A stretch of DNA of 64,000 nucleotides from contig JAEWXF010000033.1 in NCBI GenBank assembly GCA_023396065.1, positions 1-64,000 on the forward strand, given 5' to 3'. This stretch comes from Methanobacteriota archaeon (GTDB lineage: Archaea; Halobacteriota; Methanomicrobia; Methanomicrobiales; Methanocorpusculaceae). This document shows, piece after piece, positions 24,988-33,045 of the stretch. Position numbers and translations under genes: made by a program. Each line of letters opens with the position of its first letter. Position 1 is the stretch's first letter. The notes beneath the pieces were generated by a model that saw only the letters and a program-made list of their open reading frames with translations, was not told the origin of the DNA and made no database searches.

Positions 24988-25119
24988 TCAGGATGTGAGC
25001 TGTTTCCGGACATGCGCCTGAACGATGCTGTCTGACGTCGCAGCATTTTCCCTTTCCCGATACATTTTCCAGAGTCTCGCATAGGTGGGATACTCAGGTC
25101 CTGCGGGATAAGAAAACAT
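24988..25119 (-). CDS. Candidate small protein of 43 aa upstream of echA
   Basis: An ORF of 43 codons starts at ATG 25119 and stops 71 nt before echA. The peptide has a Pro/Tyr-rich start (MFSYPAGPEYPTYARLW) and a charged helix-like rest (KMYRERENAATSDSIVQAHV). Its composition looks like a real protein rather than noise, and a TATA-like CATAATTG (about 25147-25154, minus strand) would give a near-leaderless mRNA. It could be an ech leader gene or simply a neighbour. I know no family for it. Confidence 0.4.
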   Translation of the reverse strand: MFSYPAGPEYPTYARLWKMYRERENAATSDSIVQAHVRKQLTS

Positions 25120-25149
25120 AAAAACTGGCACGACAAACTAAGAACAATT

Positions 25150-25884
25150 ATGGCTGAGGAAGTTTCCGGCGATACGATGCCAGAGGATATTCTGAATATT
25201 TTTTATACGGGTGAGATTCCGCTGTGTGTCATGGAGAATCTGCTTGAGCAGCGTGAGGTCTCGGGCACGCGGCGCAAGATGCTTGTGGTGAGCAATCAGC
25301 GGCTGATGTATTTTGAGGAGAACGCAACCGGTCTGTACGATGCGACGACGTTTGCGTTTGCCCGGATTGACTCGGTAGTTTTCCATGCCGGGAAGAAGTG
25401 TGCGGAGTTCCGGATTGCAGATACGGATGGTATGGCAACGAAGATCGGCTGGCTTGCAAATGAGGAGGCGGAGAAAATTCTGCTTACCCTCCAGTCTTCC
25501 ATGAATGAACTGGGAACGGCTGCGGTGTCGCTTGACCGGAAAAAGTCGGTGTTTTCCGGGGAAGAGTGGACACTGAAAAAGCCGGTTGATTATCTGACGA
25601 AGACAATCCGTTCGGAGAGTGTGCCTATGTCGGAGAGTTACGTTGCGCCGATTCTTCCAAAGTCCGGGGACGATGCCGACCCGGAACCGGAGAGCGTCGC
25701 AGAGGAGGAGGCACCGTTTTTCGAAGAAACATCCGAGGAGGTTGTTTTGGAAACAGTCGTTCTGGATCAGGAGTCGATCCGGGAATGCCTGCGGGCCCTG
25801 CGTCTGCTGCATGAAAAACAGATCATTCCGGAAGATCTGTACCGTAAGCTCCGCCTGCCGCTTCTGGAGAAACTGGATATCTGA
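25150..25884 (+). CDS. PH-like domain protein with SHOCT-like C-terminus
   Basis: 244 residues. Residues about 15-125 look like a bacterial/archaeal PH (YokE-type) domain with TRRKMLVVSNQRLMYFEENATG. An acidic linker follows, and the last 40 residues (LRALRLLHEKQIIPEDLYRKL) resemble SHOCT, a short oligomerisation motif. No membrane segment. Role unknown. A TATA-like AAACATAAAA lies near 25114-25123. It is divergent from ech, and a T-rich tract follows the stop. Confidence 0.7.
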   Translation: MAEEVSGDTMPEDILNIFYTGEIPLCVMENLLEQREVSGTRRKMLVVSNQRLMYFEENATGLYDATTFAFARIDSVVFHAGKKCAEFRIADTDGMATKIGWLANEEAEKILLTLQSSMNELGTAAVSLDRKKSVFSGEEWTLKKPVDYLTKTIRSESVPMSESYVAPILPKSGDDADPEPESVAEEEAPFFEETSEEVVLETVVLDQESIRECLRALRLLHEKQIIPEDLYRKLRLPLLEKLDI

Positions 25885-26067
25885 TTTTTTCAGGCCGTTT
25901 CTTCCTCTTTTTCCCGGTATGATGAACTGGTTTCATCAAACCTTCACCAGTATTCCGCAGCGAACCGGCGCGACTGAAAATGTTCCTTCTGAGACTATGG
26001 TGAGATACTGTCCCGCTTCGGTCGCTAAACCTGAATCTGCCGATACACCTGGGATAAAAAACGGTTT

Positions 26068-26079
26068 CGCGAAAAAAAA
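26068..26079 (-). terminator. U-rich terminator of the antiporter gene
   Basis: Right after the stop the minus strand reads a run of eight T residues. The opposite gene at 25884 also ends in a T-rich stretch, so transcription from both sides stops in this 195-nt convergent gap. Confidence 0.5.
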
Positions 26080-27336
26080 TTAGTTTTGCGGGGTTTGTAT
26101 CGCGTCCGGTTTCTTTTCGTTTTTGAAGAACCAGCCGCGATAGATCAGCGGGACGATTATCGTCGTTATCAGGGACATCAGGACAATCGAAATAAACACT
26201 TCATTGCCTAACTGCAGCAGATGTGCCTGTTGTACGGCGTCGGTTGCCGCCGCTGCCATATCCTGAAAGTGAGTCAGGGCAATCAGTCCCACAATCATTG
26301 CCACCTCACCGCGTGGTGCCATTCCAAATCCGACGATCAGTGCGTCCCGGCCATTCATACCCAGCAGACGTGCCGGCAGACCGCAGCCGACCACCTTTGT
26401 AATAATCGCAACGATGATCAGTGCTATGATGAACCACAGCATTTCCGGGGTAAGGAACCGCAGATCGGCAATAATTCCCAGCGATACAAAGAATATTGCC
26501 GCGAAGATGATGTACAGATACTCAGCACCCAGTTTGATATCCAGACTGTGTTTGAGACTCACGCGGTTCACGCAGACTCCTGCCAGGAACGCACCGACGA
26601 TTGCGGATACGCCGACGAACTCCGCGGCCATTGCATAGAAGAATGCTACCATCATTGCAAAGATGAAGACGAACTCCGGAAACTGCCGGGCAAGTTTGGT
26701 TGCATCCATCCGTGAGATCAGCGGAGGGATAAGTTTCACGCCGACGAGTGCGGCGATCACCACAAAGCCGATTGCTTTGATGACGGTCAGGGCAACTGCC
26801 ATTGGCACAAGTTCCCCGGTAGTGCCGAGGTCTTTACAGATTGAGAGAACAATCAGACTCAGAATATCGTCAATGACTGCGGCTCCGATGATGGCTTTTG
26901 CAAACGGCTGGTGGAGCTTTCCCATCTCCCGCAAAACGTTTGCCGTAATGGCAATACTCGTCGCTGTAAGCGCTGTTCCGATAAATATTGCCGTGTAAAA
27001 GTCCATGTTGAAGAACAGGGATGTTGCGTAGCCCCCTATCCAGGGGACGATAACCCCGATGAGGGCTATCACCCCGTATCGCCAGTTGGTGATATCACTG
27101 AGTTCGAACTCAAACCCGATGACGAAGAGAAGTATAATTGCACCGAGACCGGCCAGGCTCTGGACGAAATCCGTGTAGGTAATCAGCCCGAGAACGCTCG
27201 GACCCACGATCAGGCCTACCAGTATTTCGCCGATAACTGCGGACTGGTGGATGCGTGTTGCCAGGAGATATCCTCCGAGTGCCACGAAGAGGAGCAGGCT
27301 CATCTGGAACTCGACCGTTGATGTGATATCCTCCAT
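26080..27336 (-). CDS. Kef-type cation:proton antiporter (CPA2)
   Basis: 418 residues with about twelve to thirteen membrane helices. Features include IGEILVGLIVGPSVLG near the start and AAVIDDILSLIVLS, where the DD pair marks the ion site of CPA2-type exchangers. Short cytosolic C-terminus, so no RCK/TrkA domain. It exchanges Na+ or K+ for H+; which ion is not clear from sequence. Monocistronic. Confidence 0.9.
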   Translation of the reverse strand: MEDITSTVEFQMSLLLFVALGGYLLATRIHQSAVIGEILVGLIVGPSVLGLITYTDFVQSLAGLGAIILLFVIGFEFELSDITNWRYGVIALIGVIVPWIGGYATSLFFNMDFYTAIFIGTALTATSIAITANVLREMGKLHQPFAKAIIGAAVIDDILSLIVLSICKDLGTTGELVPMAVALTVIKAIGFVVIAALVGVKLIPPLISRMDATKLARQFPEFVFIFAMMVAFFYAMAAEFVGVSAIVGAFLAGVCVNRVSLKHSLDIKLGAEYLYIIFAAIFFVSLGIIADLRFLTPEMLWFIIALIIVAIITKVVGCGLPARLLGMNGRDALIVGFGMAPRGEVAMIVGLIALTHFQDMAAAATDAVQQAHLLQLGNEVFISIVLMSLITTIIVPLIYRGWFFKNEKKPDAIQTPQN

Positions 27337-27381
27337 AATAAATCACTGTCAATTGGGGCTTGAGAAGTAAAAAGAATATCG

Positions 27382-27837
27382 TTATGGCGAAACTTCTTCG
27401 TGCACAGAAAACAGCTGTTCGTTCGGAATTTCCTTCATGATCCGGAACAGGTCGTCTTTGATCCGGTTCATCCGGGAGAGGTCGTCCGGGGTGGCGGTGT
27501 GGTTTTCCACTTTCTTTTTGATCTCTGTCAGTTCATCGGTACTGAGGTGCGTTCCGGGAAGTTCGTCAATACAGAGTCTGCTGCCGTCAGGTTTGGTGAA
27601 GACGAGGCTTACGGTGTTGGTATCTTCCACGGTCAGCCGTTCCGGATGATTTTTGGTGTCGAAGGTTACTTTGACCGCGTCCAGCGGACAACGGGTGGTG
27701 TGTGACAGAATGTGGATATCGTCAATGGTATCGGCCCATTCTGCGGCGACGACGGCAATTTTATAGCCGAGTGCAATGCCCGGACAGGTGTGTCCGTGAG
27801 CTTTTGCTACTGTTTCAAACGAGGGAATCTGTGTCAT
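27382..27837 (-). CDS. FmdE-like domain protein
   Basis: 151 residues. The start HGHTCPGIALGYK is the FmdE/GSU domain signature with a Cys-His motif, named for the E subunit found with tungsten/molybdenum formylmethanofuran dehydrogenase. The zinc-ribbon tail seen in longer FmdE proteins is missing. It lies 26 nt after aIF1A on the same strand and probably shares its transcript. Function is not established for these short forms. Confidence 0.85.
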   Translation of the reverse strand: MTQIPSFETVAKAHGHTCPGIALGYKIAVVAAEWADTIDDIHILSHTTRCPLDAVKVTFDTKNHPERLTVEDTNTVSLVFTKPDGSRLCIDELPGTHLSTDELTEIKKKVENHTATPDDLSRMNRIKDDLFRIMKEIPNEQLFSVHEEVSP

Positions 27838-27863
27838 TGTTGGTGTGACCGAAAAAATGGTGT

Positions 27864-28181
27864 TTAAAGATATTTGTGTGCCCGGAGCCAGTCAACCTGG
27901 GGCGTGGTATAGCGGTAGATGATATCACATTTATCGTCCTGGAATCCCCAGGGGACAACAATTAATATGTCTCCTTCCCGGATCCAGACCCGTTTTTTAA
28001 TCTTTCCCTTAATCCGGCCGAGCCGGGTTACCCCGTCGGAACACCGGACCTTGATATGGTTTGAACCAAGCATGAGTTCCGCCTGGGCAAACTGCTCTTT
28101 TGCACGTTTTTGCGGCAGTCTTACACGGATGATACTTCCGTCTTCTGCTACATCCTGATTATCATTTTCTATTCGTCCCAG
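27864..28181 (-). CDS. eif1a: Translation initiation factor aIF1A, start codon non-canonical
   Basis: The OB-fold core is complete (RVRLPQKRAKEQFAQAELMLGS; GRIKGKIKKRVWIREGDILIV; YRYTTPQVDWLR). aIF1A binds the A site of the small subunit and helps scanning and initiator tRNA placement. The first ATG in frame (28073) would delete the conserved RVRLPQKR segment. No ATG, GTG or TTG occurs in frame upstream through at least 28260; candidates are CTG 28181 (GAGGT 7 nt upstream), ATT 28184 and ATA 28172. CTG is used here; ATA would give 102 residues. Confidence 0.85.
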   Translation of the reverse strand: MGRIENDNQDVAEDGSIIRVRLPQKRAKEQFAQAELMLGSNHIKVRCSDGVTRLGRIKGKIKKRVWIREGDILIVVPWGFQDDKCDIIYRYTTPQVDWLRAHKYL

Positions 28182-28204
28182 AATACCTACCTCGCAATCG
28201 TTGG

Positions 28205-28214
28205 TATATATTAG
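28205..28214 (-). promoter_or_regulatory. TATA box for aIF1A
   Basis: The minus strand reads CTAATATATA. Transcription from it would start near 28181, giving a leaderless mRNA. An alternative TATA-like TTTATCA at about 28224-28230 would leave a leader that includes GAGGTAGG. Confidence 0.45.
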
Positions 28215-28657
28215 TCTGCAGATGTGATAAACATGCCTGATATTCCAAGAGTTTGTCCAATCTGAGTTTTTTCTGATCGGAGATGCCTTTTCCCTCCGTA
28301 TACTGATTGAATCCCGTGTGCTGTTTCTCTCGAAATTGTTGTTATGAGGGCGGCTTCCGGGAACTGCCGTATCCTGTGGTACGTTCGGGTGTTGGGGGAT
28401 ATGAGTCCTAAAATAGTCTCAAATTTGGGTTAAATTCCAGATTCCTGTCAGATATCAGGAATAAGAGGGATTTTTGGGTGATGGTGCAGGTCATCTTTGT
28501 ACGTATCGTGCCTCAGTTCCCGTTTATCGAGGTCCGCAGAGGACTGCTGTTTTGGGGTGTGTCGGGAGGATGTTTTTGCTGTTTTTTCCGGGATACTGTC
28601 TGTATACTATGATATTATAGATATCATGAGATTTTTGAGGGTGGGGTATGCCCATAT
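28215..28657. other. Gene-free stretch with a small hairpin
   Basis: I see no gene in this 443-nt region. A hairpin is present at 28441-28462 (ATTCCTG and CAGGAAT, 8-nt loop), followed on the plus strand by a short T-run. The minus-strand promoter of aIF1A occupies the left end. Confidence 0.5.
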
Positions 28658-29365
28658 TCAGCGGTACTGTTCGCCGGAGACCGTCTCAGGAATGAACTCT
28701 TCCCCGTCCCATACCCGGACTACAGCGGTTCCCCCTCTGAGGAAGTTTCGCATCCGCATGTCGTGATCTTTTCTGACAAATCTGATCCCCTCTTCCCGGA
28801 ATTTTTCCAGAAGTGCTTTGTGGAAGGTGATCTCCTGCTGCAGGTATGCCGTCTCGTAGACCATGACTGCATCCGCAGCGCCTGCGGCCTCCTCCGGGGA
28901 AATGTCTGTGTCGTACTCCCCGTGTTCATCGAGTCCGCTGATCTGCCGCCAGTCGGTGTGTCCGCGTCTGTCTGCTTCACGGTGGAGCATGTAGGGGTAA
29001 ATCCGGCAGATGGCAAAGCGTTTGTCGTATATGGTGCATCGCCGGTCTTCGGCGAGGAATACACAGTCCCCGTTTTCTTTTGTCCGGAGCGCGTAGCCGG
29101 AGACGTAGAAGTTTCCCTCCGGATCAGAGTAGGGAAAGTCCGGAGCAGGTATCATGGCGTTTGGTGCAAACTCCCGGAGACGTCGTGCGTCTTCGGCGAG
29201 GAGAAACACATGGCCGTTGAATGCTTTAGTACAGCAGCGGCCGCAGCAGGTACAGGAGAACCCGACGTCCCGGATAATTGCCGCAAGTTTTTCTTGAGGA
29301 TATTCCCGCAGAAGGGAAAGTTCACTCTGAAGGACAGCAAGTTCAGCTTCGGGACGGGCCGGCAT
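28658..29365 (-). CDS. YkgJ-family cysteine-cluster protein
   Basis: 235 residues. The N-terminal region has C38, C40, C41, C44 and C45 (FSCTCCGRCC), the zinc/iron-chelating YkgJ-type cluster, and further cysteines follow at CVFLAEDRRCTIYDKRFAICRIYP. Such proteins probably carry a metal or Fe-S centre; the substrate is unknown. It stands alone between aIF1A and the small gene at 29660. Confidence 0.85.
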   Translation of the reverse strand: MPARPEAELAVLQSELSLLREYPQEKLAAIIRDVGFSCTCCGRCCTKAFNGHVFLLAEDARRLREFAPNAMIPAPDFPYSDPEGNFYVSGYALRTKENGDCVFLAEDRRCTIYDKRFAICRIYPYMLHREADRRGHTDWRQISGLDEHGEYDTDISPEEAAGAADAVMVYETAYLQQEITFHKALLEKFREEGIRFVRKDHDMRMRNFLRGGTAVVRVWDGEEFIPETVSGEQYR

Positions 29366-29455
29366 ATCTTCAGATATATGGGTCCCGCAGAATTAAAGAG
29401 TGACTGACGGGTGAGCAGATTTCCTGAAAATCATCCAGCGGTCATCGGGAGAATT

Positions 29456-29508
29456 TTCGTTTGTCTGTCGATACGTTTTCTTGGGTGTCAAACAGATCGA
29501 CAGACGAA
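29456..29508. repeat. Inverted pair of a dispersed motif
   Basis: TTCGTTTGTCTGTCGAT (29456-29472) is followed by ATCGACAGACGAA (29496-29508) in the opposite direction; GTCTGTCGAT and ATCGACAGAC pair perfectly over 10 bp. The same 17-mer recurs at 62518-62534. It lies in a gap between two minus-strand genes. Confidence 0.7.
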
Positions 29509-29545
29509 GATACCCGTACCCTTACGTTGTATGAGAAAAAAGCGA

Positions 29546-29580
29546 ACTTCAGCCCCCATTTTCATGGGGGAGAGCGAAGT
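29546..29580 (-). terminator. Strong hairpin terminator of the prf1-argS unit
   Basis: CCCCCAT and ATGGGGG form a perfect 7-bp stem with a TTTC loop, extended by ACTTC with GAAGT outside an internal loop. On the minus strand a run of six T residues follows, so it is an intrinsic-like terminator for the genes that end at 29660. Confidence 0.7.
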
Positions 29581-29659
29581 ATCAGAAACATTTCTGCGGA
29601 GGTTCCCCGGTGCGCATCACAAAGGAAACCCCCGCGTGAGAGATTATACCGGTTCCGCG

Positions 29660-29884
29660 TTACATATTCTCCAGATATCTCTTCACCGCGTTCCAGTCGC
29701 GGATCTTCAGAATTTCCCCGACCGTATGTTTCTCGTGGTGATTCAACTCCTTGGAATGATGAATGGCATCGGAAAGCTTCGCGATCCGCACCTCCAGAAC
29801 ATCATTGTCGCCCTCTTTGAGAATGGCAGCAATCTGTTCCAGATATCCGACAATCTCTGCTTTTTTTGCTGCGCTCGTTGTCAT
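29660..29884 (-). CDS. Small helical protein of 74 aa
   Basis: MTTSAAKKAEIVGYLEQIAAILK and the rest look wholly helical, with a charged middle (HHSKELNHHEKHTVGEIL). No known family comes to mind. It lies 56 nt after argS on the same strand and before the hairpin at 29546-29580, so it is probably co-transcribed with argS. Confidence 0.75.
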   Translation of the reverse strand: MTTSAAKKAEIVGYLEQIAAILKEGDNDVLEVRIAKLSDAIHHSKELNHHEKHTVGEILKIRDWNAVKRYLENM

Positions 29885-29940
29885 ACTGGAATATCCGCGG
29901 TCATCAAATATACAGATACGGATAGCGGCAAAAAAGAAAA

Positions 29941-31617
29941 TTACATGGAAGCAAGCGCTTCAATACCCAGAACCCCGAGGGCTTCCTGCAAGGTATTGCG
30001 GCTCGCATCCACCAGTGTCAGGCGGGCATTGCGCACAGATCCTTCAGCTTTGAGGACTGGGGCAAAGCGGTAGAACGAGTTGAACAGATCCGCAAGGTCA
30101 CGGACGTAGGTCGCCAGCAGATGCGGGCGAAGTTCAACGACCACCTTCTCCACCACATACGGAAACAGTGCCAGATGTTTGGCGAGAGCAATCTCATAGG
30201 GATCCGTAAAGGTATACTCCTCTGAAAATCCTCCCTCCAGAGCAGCCTTCTCCAGAATCGAACAGGCACGGGCATGGGCATACTGGACATACGGCGCGCT
30301 CTGGCGTTCAAAGTCCAGAGCTTCCTTCCAGTCAAAGACCGTCGACTTCTCAGCCGAGACCTTCACAATATCATACCGGACAGCGCCGACCGCGACCGCA
30401 TTGGCAATCTTTTCCCGTTCCGCTTCCGAAAGCTCCGGCCGGCGGACGGTTACCTCCTCCATTGCCCGCTTCTTCGTCTCGGCAACCAGTTCATCCGCGG
30501 TGATAAACACACCGCCACGGGTGGTCATGGACCCTTCCGGCAGGGAAACAAACTCAAAGTGGACAATCTCCGGCGGCCGCTCGCCGATCAGTTTCAGCGT
30601 CGTCTGCAGCTGGGCACCGATCAGCTTGTGATCCGCACCGAGAACATCGATACTCCGGTCACACCGGGAGTTTTTCCAGAGATGGAACGCGAGATCCCGT
30701 GCCGCGTAGACGGAGGTCCCGTTACTCCGCCGCAGAACATACCGGTTGCCGAACCCTTCAGCCGAAAGGTCCAGATACATCATCTGTCCGTCATGCTGCG
30801 CCTCAGGCAGGGCCTGAACTCTGTCAAGGACCTTCTGCATTTCGCCGTTCCACAGGAACGTTGTCTCCCGGACAAAGTTGTCATGGTGCACGTTCATGGA
30901 AGCAAGGGTCTCCTGAATACCTTCCGCACAGGTTTCCACCGAATCATGGAACAGCTTCACCGTCTCCGGATCGCCGGCCTCGATCTTTTCCATCATCTCA
31001 TCGAACTCAGGTTCGATCTCAGGCTTCTCTTTGGCGATCCTGTTCGCTTCAACGTAGTGACGAACGATAAAGTCGTCTCCCTTCTCCCCCGGGAGACGGT
31101 CATAGTGAAGGTGTTTCACTCCCCATGCAACGATGGCAATCTGGCGGCCCATATCGTTGAGATAATACTGGGCTTCCACCGGGTAGCCGGCTTTCCGGAA
31201 TGCCCGGACCAGCGTGTCGCCGATCACCGTGTTTCGGATGTGACCGACATGCAGAGGCCCGTTCGGGTTGGCACTGGTATGTTCGATGATAACCCGTTCC
31301 GTCCGCGCCGGCAGCTGGCCGTAGTCTGGGTAACGGGCCGCACGGACGGACTCCGCCACATAGGTTCCGCCGAACACGAAGTTGATGTAGGGACCCTTGG
31401 CCGAGACTTCAATACCCGCGGCTTGTGGGGCGGCCGCAACTTTTGCGACGATGTCAGCGGCAATTTGGGCAGGGTTTTTTCGCTCCTTTTTTGCCAGGGC
31501 AAATGCCACAGTTGACGCAAGGTCGGCATGATCGCCGCCGTCGGTGAGCAGTACGTCCTCTTCGCCGGTGATTTCCCGGAGGAGGGTTTCTATTTTGTGA
31601 GTATATTCACGATACAT
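29941..31617 (-). CDS. argS: Arginyl-tRNA synthetase
   Basis: 558 residues, class I synthetase that charges tRNA-Arg. The HIGH-type signature HVGH lies in NPNGPLHVGHIRN at about residue 117; the KMSKS-type loop is TTRGG. The N-terminal Arg-tRNA D-loop domain and C-terminal anticodon domain with YAHARACSILEKA are present. The upstream prf1 gene stops 5 nt before its start, and a small helical gene follows. Confidence 0.97.
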   Translation of the reverse strand: MYREYTHKIETLLREITGEEDVLLTDGGDHADLASTVAFALAKKERKNPAQIAADIVAKVAAAPQAAGIEVSAKGPYINFVFGGTYVAESVRAARYPDYGQLPARTERVIIEHTSANPNGPLHVGHIRNTVIGDTLVRAFRKAGYPVEAQYYLNDMGRQIAIVAWGVKHLHYDRLPGEKGDDFIVRHYVEANRIAKEKPEIEPEFDEMMEKIEAGDPETVKLFHDSVETCAEGIQETLASMNVHHDNFVRETTFLWNGEMQKVLDRVQALPEAQHDGQMMYLDLSAEGFGNRYVLRRSNGTSVYAARDLAFHLWKNSRCDRSIDVLGADHKLIGAQLQTTLKLIGERPPEIVHFEFVSLPEGSMTTRGGVFITADELVAETKKRAMEEVTVRRPELSEAEREKIANAVAVGAVRYDIVKVSAEKSTVFDWKEALDFERQSAPYVQYAHARACSILEKAALEGGFSEEYTFTDPYEIALAKHLALFPYVVEKVVVELRPHLLATYVRDLADLFNSFYRFAPVLKAEGSVRNARLTLVDASRNTLQEALGVLGIEALASM

Positions 31618-31622
31618 GGTCT

Positions 31623-32909
31623 TTACATCCCCGTGGGGTATCGGAGAACCGCGGCGATGCCGCCGAATGCGCTGAACAGCATGGACCCTTCCTCAAAGTC
31701 ATCGGAGATGATCTCCACGCGGGTATTGGATGAGTCAGCAAGGGCGGTCAGCTCGTCGATAATATCCGTCTCATCCTCCAGAAAGAGGGGGGACTGACAG
31801 TTCGGACAGCGGCCGAATGGCAGGTTTTTGAACTTGACACCGGCTTCCACCTGTAAGGTTTTGACTTCGCTGTGTCCGCAGTTACCGCAGCGGATGGTGA
31901 GTCGTGCTTTTCTGAGTTTTTCCGAGAGGAGGAGGGTGTCAACGGCTCCCGCTTCGAGGTTTGCCCGGACACTGTCCTCTCCGTATGCGGCACATCCGTT
32001 TTCTTTGATGAGTTCCTTGAAGAAACGGGTCATCTCCTTTTTCTCGTCCATGATACCAACGCCGCGGAGGGCATCCTGAGCGTTGTCGACCAGTTCCCGC
32101 AGACCGAACTCATTGGTATAGGAGGCGTCAAACAGACCGATAATCCGTTTCTTGATCTCGTGATGAAGGAACTCTCCTTCAGCGAACTCTTCCTTGGTGG
32201 GCATCGGGCCGCCGATTAAGAGGCCCTTGAACTTTTCAAAGAAGTTGGGTTCGGCAAGGAATGCTTCCGAGGAACGTTCTCCGACTTTCTTGTAGAACTC
32301 GTGGATGGCGATCAGCCGCAGACGTTCGAAACGGATACTGGACTGACCTCCTTTCCGCTGTTTCCCGGGAACCGTGGAGTTGGTGCCGTTGATAGGTTCG
32401 ATGTGGGTGCCCCGCAGAAATCCCCAGTACGCTTCTCGGCGGTCGATGACAAGGAGACCGTAGACGAACTTGTCGTCGAGCATCGCTTTGAGAGGCTCAA
32501 GTTCGAAGCTGGAACTGCATCGGTAGCTGTAGGTCCGGATGGCTTCCGGCGGCTCAACGATGATGGATTCCAGATCCGTTTTGTCGCCGCCAACGTTGAT
32601 TGCGCCGCAAAATACTGCCATGCCGTTTTCCGGCGGGGTTTTGTAGTATTTGAGCCGTGCGAGAATCGATGAGATGGCGCTCTGGACGTTGGACCGCGTC
32701 TGCTTGCTTTTGATGTTGGCGCACTGGCCGAACTCGTCGCGAAGCTGGGCGGTGACGTCGTAGATCTGTTTGTCCGGCGGGATGTACAAAGAAATGAGTT
32801 CGGTTCCCGATCCCTCTTTTTCTTCGAGTTTTTCGAGAGCTTTTTTGAATTCATACCGCTTTCGCGCTTCGTCTTTTTCAATTTGTGCCTGAGATATTTC
32901 CTCTGCCAT
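31623..32909 (-). CDS. prf1: Peptide chain release factor aRF1
   Basis: 428 residues. NIKS at 65-68 reads the stop codon and GGQ at 187-189 hydrolyses the peptidyl-tRNA bond. The C-terminal domain has a minizinc motif (CGNCGH...CPNCQ). Start ATG 32909 is first in the frame. Forms a unit with argS and the small gene at 29660. Confidence 0.97.
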   Translation of the reverse strand: MAEEISQAQIEKDEARKRYEFKKALEKLEEKEGSGTELISLYIPPDKQIYDVTAQLRDEFGQCANIKSKQTRSNVQSAISSILARLKYYKTPPENGMAVFCGAINVGGDKTDLESIIVEPPEAIRTYSYRCSSSFELEPLKAMLDDKFVYGLLVIDRREAYWGFLRGTHIEPINGTNSTVPGKQRKGGQSSIRFERLRLIAIHEFYKKVGERSSEAFLAEPNFFEKFKGLLIGGPMPTKEEFAEGEFLHHEIKKRIIGLFDASYTNEFGLRELVDNAQDALRGVGIMDEKKEMTRFFKELIKENGCAAYGEDSVRANLEAGAVDTLLLSEKLRKARLTIRCGNCGHSEVKTLQVEAGVKFKNLPFGRCPNCQSPLFLEDETDIIDELTALADSSNTRVEIISDDFEEGSMLFSAFGGIAAVLRYPTGM

Positions 32910-33045
32910 TGTATATGCAATCCTGAAAATGTATTTGGGTATAGAATGTGGTGTACCATTGGGCGGCTGAGATGATTAATGATAGGGTATAGGATGGGGG
33001 ACAAAAAGGAATCCTCAAATGTGTGTCCTGCGTAAGATAGGAGTT

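Noticed and set aside
25920..26083. Short plus-strand frame of about 54 codons in the convergent gap
   Set aside because: It runs through the T-run terminator and past the stop of the opposite gene.
30274..31515. 413-codon frame antisense to argS
   Set aside because: Shadow of a complete ArgS with all motifs.
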